64,000 nucleotides of DNA from Paracoccaceae bacterium (GCA_002708925.1 PAPN01000001.1:1-64000); one strand, 5' to 3'; positions 25,499 to 34,421 are shown, counted from the first letter of the stretch. Notes: generated from the letters alone by a model not told the origin. Numbers and translations are program-made.

Positions 25499-26401
25499 TT
25501 ACTTTGTGTTTTTATGGGTTTGCGCCGCCTGAATAAATTCACGCGTTACCCGTTTCAGCGGTGCACCCTTTCGCCAGACGGTTCCAACCTGCACAACAGG
25601 TAGGCTTCCGGACACATCTCTGGACACAATTCGATCACCTTCGAGAGACCAGCGCCGATAGACCATCTCGGGCAGCAGTGCGATTCCCGCCCCCGTCGCC
25701 ACCAAGGAACGCACCGCCTCGACCGAGCGGGTGCGGAACGCCACCCGCGGACGCGCTCCAAACGCCGAGAGCAGTTTCCGGGTGGGTTCTTCGATTTCGT
25801 CGATGCGCAGCATAATCATCTGTTCATCGGTCAGATCCTCGATCGACACAGAGGGCCGCGTCGCCAGATCATGCCCATTCGGCAACCAAAGCTGATAGGG
25901 CGAGGTATCAAGGATTTCGGTGTGCAGCGCCATGCGGTCACGCATGTTCGTTGTCACCATCACGGCGACGTCCAGCTCGCCGCCGACCAGAAGATGCTCC
26001 AGGTAATCGCCCGTATCCTCCAGCGCTGTCACCTCTACCTGCGGATTGGCGCGGCGGAAACGGGCAAGAATATCGGACAGGACATAGCCCGCCACCAGCG
26101 ATGTCACCCCAACATGCAGCGTCCCTGTCAGGGCCTCACCCTCTTGCGTAAGCGCGTGGCGCGCATCAGACACCCCCGCAAGAATCCCCGTGGCGTGGCG
26201 CAGAAACTGATGCCCCTTATGCGTGATATCAAGCCCGCGCGGATGGCGGGTGAAGAGCGGCACGCCCAGATCGGTTTCCAATTCGCGGATCGCCTCGGTG
26301 ACGGCGGATTGCGAAATCGCCAGGGCCTGGGCCGCGCCCGACACGGTGCCATTTTCCGCAACGGCGACAAAATACCTAAGTTGTTTGAATGTGAACGCCA
26401 T
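25499..26401 (-). CDS. LysR-family regulator of the polyamine operon
   Basis: 300 residues. The N-terminal helix-turn-helix is typical (LRYFVAVAENGTVSGAAQALAISQSAVTEAIRELE), followed by the effector domain (LHVGVTSLVAGYVLSDIL onward). It is transcribed in the same direction as the ydcSTUV-like genes, 121 bases upstream, with a palindrome in between. Likely activator responding to an amine or its aldehyde product (inference). Confidence 0.82.
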   Translation of the reverse strand: MAFTFKQLRYFVAVAENGTVSGAAQALAISQSAVTEAIRELETDLGVPLFTRHPRGLDITHKGHQFLRHATGILAGVSDARHALTQEGEALTGTLHVGVTSLVAGYVLSDILARFRRANPQVEVTALEDTGDYLEHLLVGGELDVAVMVTTNMRDRMALHTEILDTSPYQLWLPNGHDLATRPSVSIEDLTDEQMIMLRIDEIEEPTRKLLSAFGARPRVAFRTRSVEAVRSLVATGAGIALLPEMVYRRWSLEGDRIVSRDVSGSLPVVQVGTVWRKGAPLKRVTREFIQAAQTHKNTK

Positions 26402-26531
26402 CGGGCCTGTCCGCTGCGGGCTGGGAGGGGGATAGCCCCATCTCTGCCCGTCCGCCCGCCGCTTTGCAAGCCACCTTCAATCCGCCGCGCGGCCCATCCC
26501 AAGCCCGCGACAACACCGTGGCCATCGACTT

Positions 26532-27548
26532 TCAGGCCCCCAGCCCCTCAAGAATGGCTTTCGTCCCCGCCATCCGATCCAGCGAGCTGCCAAGATGCGC
26601 GCGCCAGCGGGGGCCGACAGTCAGCGCATGAGTATAGGCCCTGAACAGATCATCGGGCCGGTCTTCGGCCAGTGCCTCAATAAGAAAGGCCGCCTGTTCC
26701 CGATCTTTCGATGACTTCAGCCGCCCCTCTCCGCCCCGGCGGCGATCGGCGACGATCAGCTTGTGGATCGCATAGCGCTCAGGGCGCGGCACCTGAACAA
26801 GGATCCCCGAACGGTACAGGGCCGCAGCGTGAAGAGGCTCGGCGATCAGAAAGTTAAGATAGTTCAGCGCCTGCGCACAAACGCCCAGGGCCGGCAGGTC
26901 ACGGATGGTTTCATGGCCGAAAGCAGGGGTCAGGAACTCGACCAGCTGGCCGCTGCCCCCCTGCGCCCATCGCCAGGTCCGCCCCCGGTCAAGCCCCGGA
27001 ACAGGCGCGAATTTCAGGGTCGAGAATGTCTGCGCCAGCCCCGGATCAACCTGATCTTGCAGCGCGACACTCAGCTTTTCGAACTGGGCAATGTCGATAT
27101 CGCCGGTATTGGCCATACCGCCCAGAGGCAGGCGAACACCAAGCTCGCCCTCATAGAGCCGGAACGCATTCGTACCGACAAGCGTACCGCCCAGCCGGAA
27201 CGTCCCCGCCCCGGCCATCGCCGAGAGGATCGAGCCAGTCGCCCGATCCGTCGGCGTCATGCCCTCCGCGCGCAGCAGCCGAACCAGACGAGACCGCTCG
27301 GCCTGACGCTCTTTGGCCGTGGCGCGCAGGTCTTCGATACGGTCAATGCGGGTGCGGGTTTCCTCTGAATCTTCTCCAATATAGAAGAAGCGCATTGCCC
27401 GCCCGACCCGGCGCGCCGCATACCAATAGGCCTTATCCCCACGGGTTTTGAGCGTCGGCTTGCCCTCGACACCGGATAGGGCATCGTCCTTCAAAAGCCG
27501 CACAAGATCGGTGTATGCGCTCATTGCGATACTGCTGAGAGGGGCCAT
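26532..27548 (-). CDS. GSU2403-family nucleotidyltransferase-fold protein
   Basis: About 338 residues. FRLGGTLVGTNAFRLYEG followed by a short NTGDIDIA motif is the nucleotidyltransferase-like core (G-[ST] then DxD-type acidic pair) of the GSU2403 family, function unknown. The N-terminal ~100 residues are Arg-rich and helical (TRTRIDRIEDLRATAKERQAERSRL). Start uncertain: ATG at 27548 or 27524; neither has a good ribosome-binding site, and 27557 is a GTG. It stands alone, with no partner gene that would make it a classical toxin-antitoxin pair. Two ATACCTATCA repeats lie at its promoter. Confidence 0.65.
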   Translation of the reverse strand: MAPLSSIAMSAYTDLVRLLKDDALSGVEGKPTLKTRGDKAYWYAARRVGRAMRFFYIGEDSEETRTRIDRIEDLRATAKERQAERSRLVRLLRAEGMTPTDRATGSILSAMAGAGTFRLGGTLVGTNAFRLYEGELGVRLPLGGMANTGDIDIAQFEKLSVALQDQVDPGLAQTFSTLKFAPVPGLDRGRTWRWAQGGSGQLVEFLTPAFGHETIRDLPALGVCAQALNYLNFLIAEPLHAAALYRSGILVQVPRPERYAIHKLIVADRRRGGEGRLKSSKDREQAAFLIEALAEDRPDDLFRAYTHALTVGPRWRAHLGSSLDRMAGTKAILEGLGA

Positions 27549-27590
27549 ACCTATCACTTTCTGGTTTTGCTTGGCATAATATACCTATCA
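27547..27590. repeat. 10-bp direct repeats ATACCTATCA at nucleotidyltransferase promoter
   Basis: Exact copies at 27547-27556 and 27581-27590, 34 bases apart, flanking an AT-rich stretch just upstream of the gene. One copy overlaps the start codon. Possible regulator sites. The rest of the gap to 27673 shows nothing recognisable. Confidence 0.45.
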
Positions 27591-27673
27591 AAACTATAAA
27601 TTGCTAGGCAAGAGCGAGCAAGCATCGTCAAGGCCATCCGTAACGCCCAGGAATACCTGCGGTTCAGACCTGG

Positions 27674-28216
27674 TTAGAGAAGGCGAACCTCGGCCGCCGT
27701 GACCCGGCTGACCAGCGCGCCAGTGTTCGCAGCACGATAGAGCGGCCGGGGCGGGCGGGCGGTCTCGTCCACATTCCGCTGCACCCAGTTTTTGGCTTCC
27801 ATCGTTTTCAGCGACTGCGACAAAGCCCGGTCCGAAATCGTGTGCAGGTTTCGCTTGATCTCATTGAAATGGCTGGGCCTGTGGAGAGCCGTCAGCACCG
27901 GCACCGTCCAGGACCGGCGCAACAGGCCCTGATCCTCGTCAGCGGTGACATTTAGGATTTTGCTGGCGATGGTCGCAGCCGTAACACCATGTTTTGTCAG
28001 GCGAAATTCGGGGCGCAGCGGGTGGCCGTAACCGGGGTTCCGCTCTAACAGGCCTATAGAAATCAAATGTTCCATGCTCTGCGCGAATGCCGTCCGGCTT
28101 GCGCCAGTGGCGGCCAGAAGCGGCGCCTGCCGCCCAGCGACACCCGCGTGCAACTGCGCCAAAATCGGTATGGTCCAGGCCCTTGAGGTGGTGTTGACAA
28201 GTGTCTTAATGTCCAT
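27674..28216 (-). CDS. HxlR-type double winged-helix regulator
   Basis: 180 residues made of two HxlR-like units. The first (RAWTIPILAQLHAGVAGRQAPLLAATGASRTAFAQSMEHLISIGLLERN) and the second (RRSWTVPVLTALHRPSHFNEIKRNLHTISDRALSQSLKTMEAKNW, given here only by position ~100-150) each resemble the HxlR core, so the gene may derive from duplication. Divergent from the VOC gene with a 39-base AT-rich gap; probably its repressor. Confidence 0.65.
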   Translation of the reverse strand: MDIKTLVNTTSRAWTIPILAQLHAGVAGRQAPLLAATGASRTAFAQSMEHLISIGLLERNPGYGHPLRPEFRLTKHGVTAATIASKILNVTADEDQGLLRRSWTVPVLTALHRPSHFNEIKRNLHTISDRALSQSLKTMEAKNWVQRNVDETARPPRPLYRAANTGALVSRVTAAEVRLL

Positions 28217-28255
28217 AATGTATAGTTAATATAATTTCACAACAAAGGAAATACT

Positions 28256-28633
28256 ATGTCGCTAGTTTCATTGGACAACACCATCACTATTTCGTTTTCG
28301 GTCAGCGATCGCCATGCAAGCGCCGAGTGGTTCAAAACGATGCTGGGGTTTGACACGATCTATCATGCAGACGAGGCCGGATGGTCAGAGCTGCAAACCA
28401 ATACGACCGGGGTGACGATAGGCCTGGGCGAACACACGAAACCTGCCCCCGGAAATTGCGTCCCCGTCTTCGGCGTCGCCGATCTGGACACGGCACGGCA
28501 AAAGCTGGAACAGGCCAAGGTGCAATTTGACGGTCCAACCGATGTCGTCGAAGGCATGGTCAAGACAGCAACCTTCTATGATCCGGATGGCAATGCCTTC
28601 ATGCTGGCCGAGGATCTGACAGGCGCCCCCTAG
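28256..28633 (+). CDS. VOC/glyoxalase-fold small protein
   Basis: 125 residues of the vicinal oxygen chelate fold: FSVSDRHASAEWFKTMLGF at the N-terminus and ATFYDPDGNAFMLAE at the C-terminus. Such single-domain proteins bind metals, antibiotics or electrophiles. AAAGGAAAT precedes the ATG. Its partner is the divergent HxlR-type regulator, so it is probably induced by a reactive compound; the substrate is not deducible. Confidence 0.7.
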   Translation: MSLVSLDNTITISFSVSDRHASAEWFKTMLGFDTIYHADEAGWSELQTNTTGVTIGLGEHTKPAPGNCVPVFGVADLDTARQKLEQAKVQFDGPTDVVEGMVKTATFYDPDGNAFMLAEDLTGAP

Positions 28634-28680
28634 GCAGCCCTGCGTTTCTGCTGGTGCCGGTTGCCCGCAATCGGCCCGTA

Positions 28681-29280
28681 TTATTTCTCTGACAATTCAA
28701 GATCCGGCAAATCCCGCAGGCTCTGCAAATCGAATGTGGTCAGAAACGTCTCAGTCGTCACAAATGTATGCGGCGCTCCGGGGCGCGGAGAGCGCGGGCC
28801 AGAGGCGATCAAATCCTTATAGCGCAGCCGGGCCAGCAGGTCGCGGCTGACGTCCTTTCCGAAGATGTCCTTCAGCCCCGCCCGGTCAATCGGTTGATGA
28901 TAGGCAATCGCGCACAGCACCCCCATCTCCATCTCGGTAAAGGACAGCGATGGCGTGCCCAGATCGGCGGCCGCTTTGATGGCATCGGAAAACTGCGGAC
29001 GCGTCCGGAACATCCAGCCGCCGGCGACTTCGATCAGCTCATAGGGACGACCCGTCAGCTGGGCCCGGATGTCCTCGATCAGCAGCTCAACCGAGACCCC
29101 CTGCCCCACCACGCGCGCCAGGTCTTCACGCCCGACGGGCGAGGCGCTGGCAAAGAGCACTGCCTCGATCCGGCCCATCCATTCGCGCCAGCGCAGTTCC
29201 TGAGGCAGATCATCAAGCTCGCGGTCAAAGACAGCCCCCCCCTCATCCGCCGGTTTGCGCTTCCTGCTCGCGGCCGTCAT
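28681..29280 (-). CDS. ScpB-like SMC accessory protein
   Basis: 199 residues of paired winged helices as in ScpB: IEAVLFASASPVGREDLARVV, then ELIEVAGGWMFRTRPQFSDAI, and the second domain LSFTEMEMGVLCAIAYHQPIDRAGLKDIFG. It overlaps the DUF1403 gene by 4 bases. The chromosomal scpB is normally next to scpA; here scpA is absent, so this is an accessory copy whose partner is probably the DUF1403 protein. Confidence 0.75.
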   Translation of the reverse strand: MTAASRKRKPADEGGAVFDRELDDLPQELRWREWMGRIEAVLFASASPVGREDLARVVGQGVSVELLIEDIRAQLTGRPYELIEVAGGWMFRTRPQFSDAIKAAADLGTPSLSFTEMEMGVLCAIAYHQPIDRAGLKDIFGKDVSRDLLARLRYKDLIASGPRSPRPGAPHTFVTTETFLTTFDLQSLRDLPDLELSEK

Positions 29281-30230
29281 GGCGCAATCCCATAAAGCCG
29301 GAACGTGGGCCGCCCGGTCAGCTCTCGGGCCACGCCCAGCTCGACCAGCCGGTCGCAGAACCGCCGCGCGGCGCGATCGGTCATGGGGATGTTCGTCCCC
29401 TGAATGCGCGGTGACAGCATCGAGGCCGGGGCCACGGCATCCTCGGTCAGGAACAGCTCGACCGCCGCCGCCGCCCCCTTTGCCCGCAGCTTCGGCGCCA
29501 CGGAACGCAGCGCCCCTGCATAGCGGGCCAAATCCCGCGCCTGCCGGATCAGCGCCTCGGCAGCATCGAGAATCCGCCCCTGAACCGCCAGTTCGCCCCC
29601 CGGTCCCGGCGCGGTCAGGTCCCGCAGTGCCTTCTTGGTCAGCCGGCTTGCAGAGATCGGCAGCACGACCCGCCAGTTCAGCGCCCGCGCCAGAACAATG
29701 TCCGACAGCAAACAGGCCACGCGCTCGGCCCGGTCATCAGCGTCAAGCACCCGGCGCAAAACGGACACGCACCCCGCAAGAGGGCCGTGGGTGCTGGCCC
29801 GTTCGTGGCCTTCGTGCAGCCAGACATGCGCCTCGGCCGCCAGCGCCGCCCCGATCAAAGCCTCCAGCGCATCTGTCCGGCCGCCCCTCAGACGTACGGA
29901 TCGGCGCCAGAAGGCCAGCAGATCGCCATCCGGCCCCCGCGCCTCGCCGGGGGGCGTCAGGTGATAGGCGTCGCGGATATCCGTCTCTCGTGCCAGCCGT
30001 CCCTCCAGTTTCGAGGTCGCCGTCGCCGCGCTCAGCGCCAGCCGGTTCGCAAGCAGCGGCACCGGCACACCATGTCTGGCATCGCCAATCAACTGGTCCA
30101 GCACCAGCAGCACCGCCCCAGACCGAAAGGCCATGTTTTCAGGGGTTTGCCCACGAAAAGAGGGAACCCAGCCGGGGGTCTGTGGCAGGGTGTTCAGCGG
30201 GTTCAAGAGCGTGGCCATCTGCTGTGTCAT
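29277..30230 (-). CDS. DUF1403 family protein
   Basis: 317 residues, matching the ~320-residue alphaproteobacterial DUF1403 family of unknown function. Predicted mostly helical, with conserved-looking LRGGRTDALEALIGAALA, SDIVLARALNWRVVLPI and a C-terminal TDRAARRFCDRLVELGVARELTGRPTFRLYG that reads like a winged helix. Co-translated with a ScpB-like protein. A Thr/Gln-rich start makes 30230 or 30218 possible. No function is assigned. Confidence 0.75.
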   Translation of the reverse strand: MTQQMATLLNPLNTLPQTPGWVPSFRGQTPENMAFRSGAVLLVLDQLIGDARHGVPVPLLANRLALSAATATSKLEGRLARETDIRDAYHLTPPGEARGPDGDLLAFWRRSVRLRGGRTDALEALIGAALAAEAHVWLHEGHERASTHGPLAGCVSVLRRVLDADDRAERVACLLSDIVLARALNWRVVLPISASRLTKKALRDLTAPGPGGELAVQGRILDAAEALIRQARDLARYAGALRSVAPKLRAKGAAAAVELFLTEDAVAPASMLSPRIQGTNIPMTDRAARRFCDRLVELGVARELTGRPTFRLYGIAP

Positions 30231-30469
30231 ACCGCAACATTAGCCTCTCTGAACGGTGTTGCCTACCGCACCGATTACAGTGAATAACGCGCCAGCTTTG
30301 CAAGCTCACCAAGCGCTGTTCCAGCCGAGCTCTCTTGCAGGCCCGGCGTAATCCAGAGGTTGCCCCCCCTGCTGCAACTGCGCCCCTTCTTTGTCCAGGC
30401 CTTGGACAAGATACCAGAAGCCGGGCGGATATAAAGACAGGCAAACACGGCTCTGGCACGAAACTGAAA

Positions 30470-30506
30470 AGCCACAGAAAGCACGCGGCGTCCTGTGGCT
30501 GTTTTT
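30470..30506 (-). terminator. Terminator-like hairpin after the FAH gene
   Basis: AGCCACAG (30470-30477) pairs with CTGTGGCT (30493-30500). A run of five T follows on the plus strand at 30502-30506, and on the minus strand, the side of the FAH gene, the T-run is shorter. The 302-base gap holds no gene; this hairpin, 27 bases past the FAH stop, may end that transcript. Confidence 0.5.
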
Positions 30507-30532
30507 ACACGGTCGATCGGGTGTTCAGGCGA

Positions 30533-31378
30533 TCAGGATTCGTCGCGAATTCCGTTGCGCAGCAGACCCACGCCCGAGATTTCCACCTCGCAGACATCAC
30601 CCGGTTTCATGTACAAACGCGGCTCGCGGAAGCGGCCCACACCGCCCGGCGTGCCCGTGGCGATGATGTCGCCCGGCAGCAGTTTGGTCACCGTCGAACA
30701 ATAGGCGATGATCTCTGGGATCGAGATCGCCAGATCGTCGATGGTGGTCGATTGCACCTCTTGGCCGTTCAGACGCGTTTTCAGGGATTGCGCTTCGATA
30801 TCAGGCACTTCATCGCGTGTCACAAGCGCAGGCCCCATCGAGCCCGTGTCATCAAAGCTTTTGCCCGGCCAGAACTGGCTGGTGTGAATCTGATAGTCGC
30901 GGATCGAGCCATCATTGAACACGCTGTAACCCGCGATATGGTCCCAGGCATTGGCCGCACTGATGTGCCGGCCTTCTGTGCCGATGATCACGGCCAGCTC
31001 GCCCTCATAGTCGAAATCAGGGCTGGCCTTGGGGCGGATCAGATCCACATCATGCCCCAGAACCGACGACGGGTAGCGGGTGAAAATCGACGGATGTTTG
31101 GGCTTTTCACGGCCCGTTTCCTTGATGTGGGACATATAGTTCAGGCCGATACAGATGATCTTGTCCGGGTTCGGAATAGGCGAGCGCAGCGTCACATCCG
31201 CCAGCGCATAAACGGTGCCATCGGCCACGGCCATCTCGGGCACTGCATCCGCCGCCAGAACGGCGCGCAGATCCGCATATTTGGCACTCAGAGCCGCACC
31301 GGCGGCGCGGATCGTATCGCCCTCCAATACACCATAGCCCTGGCTGCCATCACTCAATTCAAAAGACACAAGCCGCAT
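30533..31378 (-). CDS. Fumarylacetoacetate-hydrolase-family enzyme
   Basis: 281 residues. Metal-binding and catalytic core: ICIGLNYMSHIKETG, then DYEGELAVIIG (Glu pair) and SVFNDGSIRDYQ (Asp), and the GDIIATGTPGGVG C-terminal motif. The family hydrolyses or decarboxylates ring-cleavage products such as fumarylpyruvate or 2-oxohept-3-ene-dioates. It has its own GTTCA palindrome 82 bases upstream, separate from the ADC/dioxygenase pair next door. Start 31378 follows GGAGG. Exact substrate unknown. Confidence 0.8.
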   Translation of the reverse strand: MRLVSFELSDGSQGYGVLEGDTIRAAGAALSAKYADLRAVLAADAVPEMAVADGTVYALADVTLRSPIPNPDKIICIGLNYMSHIKETGREKPKHPSIFTRYPSSVLGHDVDLIRPKASPDFDYEGELAVIIGTEGRHISAANAWDHIAGYSVFNDGSIRDYQIHTSQFWPGKSFDDTGSMGPALVTRDEVPDIEAQSLKTRLNGQEVQSTTIDDLAISIPEIIAYCSTVTKLLPGDIIATGTPGGVGRFREPRLYMKPGDVCEVEISGVGLLRNGIRDES

Positions 31379-31459
31379 CTGGGGTCCTCCTCGCGGGTTT
31401 CAAAGGGTCGGCCCGGCCTAATCCGAGCCAGTCCGGCAACAAAGCCAGACGGAGAAATC

Positions 31460-31474
31460 GTTCATTCAGTGAAC
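31460..31474. promoter_or_regulatory. IclR-type operator A, upstream of FAH gene
   Basis: GTTCATTCAGTGAAC: perfect 5-bp arms, 5-base spacer. It overlaps the last codons of the ADC-like gene and lies 82-96 bases before the FAH start codon. Confidence 0.65.
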
Positions 31475-32304
31475 GCCTGCTGTGCCACCATGCGCTGCTC
31501 GGCCAGATCGCTTTTGCCCCGTCCGGACAGCGTAAACCCGCCCAGCATCTCGACCACGGGAAGATCGGACAAAGCGTTGATAATATGAAACATTGTCGGA
31601 ACCTGATCAAAGGTCGAGCGGGTGAATTCCAGCTCGGCTTCGCCCGCTTGATACTGCACGATACGCGACGGGGTGGCGGGCGGACTGGGGCTTAGCATGA
31701 CACGGGTACGGGACTGATGCGGCCCGTCCTGCCCCATCGGCGGCATATAGGCATAATGCAACGTGCCATCGCTGGCCGGGGCCTTGGGCGGCTTGGCCGG
31801 GGCCAGCCCGTGCAATCGCATCCGGAAAAACCCATGCCCATCCCAGGACGCCCGGCAACTGCGCGTTGTGCCCACCTGTTCAGGCGCGGGCAAATCGGCA
31901 TAGAGCTTGTTAAAACCCAACTCTTCGCGCCCGCTTAGAATGGGTTCGGGACGGTTTTCCCACAGCACCGTCAGCAACGGGCCGCGCAGCAGCTCATCCG
32001 CGCCGGTAAACACCACTGGCAGCTTTACGCCCAGCATCGAATAGGACCGGCCGGCCAGCCATTGCAGATCCTGCAAGATCGTGTGTTCCACGGTCACAAC
32101 AGGATCACCATCCAGCGCAAACCCCTGCGGTAACAGCGGCTCAAGCGCCTCTGCCGTGGACAGGAACCGCGCGCCCATCACCTCGAACGGAGCATCCTGC
32201 CCGTCATAGCGCTGCCCATGCGGCCCCTGTCGCGGCCCCACGGTTGGGCCGAACAGAACCGGCATCCGATACCGTGCCTTGGGATCGAACCGAAACCCCG
32301 CCAT
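31462..32304 (-). CDS. Acetoacetate-decarboxylase-superfamily protein
   Basis: 280 residues, with the fold-typical start RMPVLFGPTVGPR, YDGQDAPFEVMGARF, then RSYSMLGVKLPVVF and LTVLWENRPEPILSGREELGFNKLYADLP. The Schiff-base lysine of true acetoacetate decarboxylase would lie in this last stretch; here the position reads ELGFNKLYAD and needs an alignment to judge. It overlaps the upstream dioxygenase by one base (TAATG). Its role in a ring-cleavage pathway is unusual: perhaps decarboxylation or aldol-type chemistry on a keto acid (inference). Confidence 0.7.
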   Translation of the reverse strand: MAGFRFDPKARYRMPVLFGPTVGPRQGPHGQRYDGQDAPFEVMGARFLSTAEALEPLLPQGFALDGDPVVTVEHTILQDLQWLAGRSYSMLGVKLPVVFTGADELLRGPLLTVLWENRPEPILSGREELGFNKLYADLPAPEQVGTTRSCRASWDGHGFFRMRLHGLAPAKPPKAPASDGTLHYAYMPPMGQDGPHQSRTRVMLSPSPPATPSRIVQYQAGEAELEFTRSTFDQVPTMFHIINALSDLPVVEMLGGFTLSGRGKSDLAEQRMVAQQAFTE

Positions 32305-33266
32305 TATGCGCCCCCCCGAACGGAATCCAGCCACGGGCAGTTCGGTGCCCGTACGCCACGCCGCGCAAGATCCAGCCGCATGTCCTCCAGCCGCTTGCGC
32401 TGCGCCTCTTCCATATATGTCCGGTCGTGGCCCCACAGGCTGGGCCCGTCGAATGTTTCATGCGGCTCCCAGGTTTCAGGATCAATGACCCGCCCGCCAA
32501 ACCCGGTTTCGATAAAAAACCCCGAGGGCGTATGCGTATAAAAGCTCATCATATAATCATTGGTGTGCCGGCCCAGCGTATAGGCCAGCCGCCCCTCTTC
32601 GATACTGGCCAGATCATAGCCCTGCCCCACATCGTCAAGCGCCTGATATTCCACCATGAAATGGTGGAACCCCTGATGCCCCAGCCCCACCATGGCAAAG
32701 CTGTGATGCCGCCCGTTGACATGGAAGAAATACAAAGGAAACGGAGCCAGCGCATAATCCGAAATACGAAACCCAAGCAGGTCCACATAAAAGGGCAGCA
32801 ACGCAGTGGCATCGCGTGCCTTCAGCACCGCATGGCCCATGCCCAAAGCCCCCGTTTCAAACCCCAGGATCGGACGGCCCGGCACGAAAGGATCGTCGGT
32901 ACTGTGCTGGCCGCAAAACGCCTCTAACTGGTTGCCTTCGGGGTCTTTGAACCGGATCAGCTGCGTGACAAACCGTTCATCCGTCAGCGCCGTACCGGCC
33001 AACTCTACCGCGACGCCCGCGTTTTCCAGGCGGCTGGCCAGGGCGTCCAATGCGGCGGGGCTGTCTACCTCCCAACCCATGAAACCCAGGCCTTCGCCTT
33101 CTTCTCCGGTTACCACAAGCCGCTGCTTGCGATCGTCCATGCGGAAGGCGCGCGTCTTTCCGCCTCGGTCCACCTGCTGCATCCCAAGCAGCCCCGTTGC
33201 ATAATCCGACCAGTCCTGTCCCTTAGTCGAATTGATCCCGATATAGCCTAAAGACCTGATTTCCAT
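32304..33266 (-). CDS. Type I extradiol dioxygenase, 2,3-dihydroxybiphenyl-dioxygenase-like
   Basis: 320 residues, two VOC domains. Iron ligands in the second: His145 (GMGHAVLKA), His201 or 202 (HHFMVEY) and Glu253 (GFFIETG). The conserved catalytic His of NGRHHSF, the GRHTND motif and a Tyr nearby (SFYTHTP) are all present, so the enzyme should be active. It opens a catechol beside one of its hydroxyls. GGAGGGCG precedes the start at 33266. Coupled to the ADC-like gene. The gap to dctP holds operator B and the TRAP terminator. Confidence 0.85.
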   Translation of the reverse strand: MEIRSLGYIGINSTKGQDWSDYATGLLGMQQVDRGGKTRAFRMDDRKQRLVVTGEEGEGLGFMGWEVDSPAALDALASRLENAGVAVELAGTALTDERFVTQLIRFKDPEGNQLEAFCGQHSTDDPFVPGRPILGFETGALGMGHAVLKARDATALLPFYVDLLGFRISDYALAPFPLYFFHVNGRHHSFAMVGLGHQGFHHFMVEYQALDDVGQGYDLASIEEGRLAYTLGRHTNDYMMSFYTHTPSGFFIETGFGGRVIDPETWEPHETFDGPSLWGHDRTYMEEAQRKRLEDMRLDLARRGVRAPNCPWLDSVRGGA

Positions 33267-33343
33267 AACGCCCTCCAATGCGTGAAACTCCCAGCCCCAT
33301 CACGCGGGTTTTGCGCGGGGCGCTCAAGATCGGTAACCGCCCG

Positions 33344-33358
33344 GTTCACCGAATGAAC
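33344..33358. promoter_or_regulatory. IclR-type operator B, upstream of extradiol dioxygenase
   Basis: GTTCACCGAATGAAC, perfect 5-bp arms and 5-base spacer, 78-92 bases before the dioxygenase start. Confidence 0.68.
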
Positions 33359-33378
33359 GGAACAGTCCCGCCGGCATG

Positions 33379-33402
33379 AAAAAACGGGCGCCGAAACGCC
33401 CG
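33379..33402 (-). terminator. Rho-independent terminator after dctP
   Basis: On the minus strand CGGGCG, a TTTCGG loop and CGCCCG are followed by TTTTTT (33384-33379). It lies 24 bases past the dctP stop and should end the TRAP binding-protein transcript. Confidence 0.8.
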
Positions 33403-33425
33403 CTTTGCCCCTTGATTTTATGCGA

Positions 33426-34421
33426 TCATTCGCCCATTGTGGCCAGGAACGCGTCATAGATCGCCTGACCGTTTTCGGTATTCGCAATCCACTGGTCGAT
33501 GGCCGGCTGAGTCGCCTCTTTCCAGGCGGCCACAGTGGCCGCGTCCGGGGTGGTGATGGTCAGCTTGCCTGCCTTCACCGCATCCGCACGCACAGCGTTG
33601 TTCACCCCGTCGAACGCCTGCCCAAAGGCCGTCGCAAAGGCCGCACCCGAGAACTGATCGACTGCCGCTTTGCCCTGCTCTGACAGGCCTTCGTATTTGG
33701 ACTTGTTCATCACCACCATCAGCGGGCTGGTGCCCATCGGCACCTCAAGAATATTGTCGACGGCTTCCATGATACGGAAGGATTTCAGCGCGTTCCATTC
33801 GTTGAACGAGCCATCAATCAACCCGCGCGAGATGGATTCCGCAATGGTCGGCGCGGTGATTCCGCCCACGGGGACAGCGCCCATTTTTTCAATTGCGACC
33901 AGAAGGTTAGGTGAGGAAGCGCGGAAGTTCTTGCCATCCATATCGGCGGGCATCTTGATCACCGATTTCGACGCGATCGTCTGCGGCGCGGTGGTGAAAA
34001 TACCGATGATTTTGAACTTGTCGAAATCGCCTTCCAGCATTCCCTGTTCAAACAGGCTCCAAATCGCTTCGGAACCGGCCTGCGAGCTGGTCACGGTAAA
34101 GGGCAGCTCGCCCACGGTCACGCCGGGGAACACACCGGGGTTATAGCCGGGCACGATAAAGGCAATATCGGCCACCCCATCCGCCACCATTTGCAGCTGC
34201 TGCGCGGGCGAACGGCCCAGCGTACCGCCGGGGAACATCTTGATCGTGACATCCCCACCCGAGGCTTCGGACACGTTCTTGGCCCACTCGGGGAAGACGT
34301 TCTTGGTCAGGAACGCGACGGGGGGTTCAAAGCTGGAAAAGCGCAGCATTTCCGCCCAGGCACCGCTGGCCATCGTCGAGGACAGCGCAATCGCCGCCGC
34401 AGTCAGTTTCATCAGTTTCAT
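33426..34421 (-). CDS. dctP: TRAP transporter periplasmic binding protein
   Basis: 331 residues with a Sec signal peptide ending near GAWA-E (residue 24). DctP-family signatures: FPEWAKNVSEASGGDVTIKMFPGGTLG and NFRASSPNLLVAIEKMGAVPV. GGAGGAAACC precedes the start at 34421. It has a separate operator (C) and its own terminator, so it is probably transcribed apart from dctQM. The aromatic-pathway setting suggests an aromatic acid ligand (inference). Confidence 0.88.
   Translation of the reverse strand: MKLMKLTAAAIALSSTMASGAWAEMLRFSSFEPPVAFLTKNVFPEWAKNVSEASGGDVTIKMFPGGTLGRSPAQQLQMVADGVADIAFIVPGYNPGVFPGVTVGELPFTVTSSQAGSEAIWSLFEQGMLEGDFDKFKIIGIFTTAPQTIASKSVIKMPADMDGKNFRASSPNLLVAIEKMGAVPVGGITAPTIAESISRGLIDGSFNEWNALKSFRIMEAVDNILEVPMGTSPLMVVMNKSKYEGLSEQGKAAVDQFSGAAFATAFGQAFDGVNNAVRADAVKAGKLTITTPDAATVAAWKEATQPAIDQWIANTENGQAIYDAFLATMGE

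Noticed and set aside
28217-28255. HxlR operator (TATA-N5-TATA)
   Set aside because: AT-rich gap of only 39 bases must hold two promoters; symmetry is too weak to claim.
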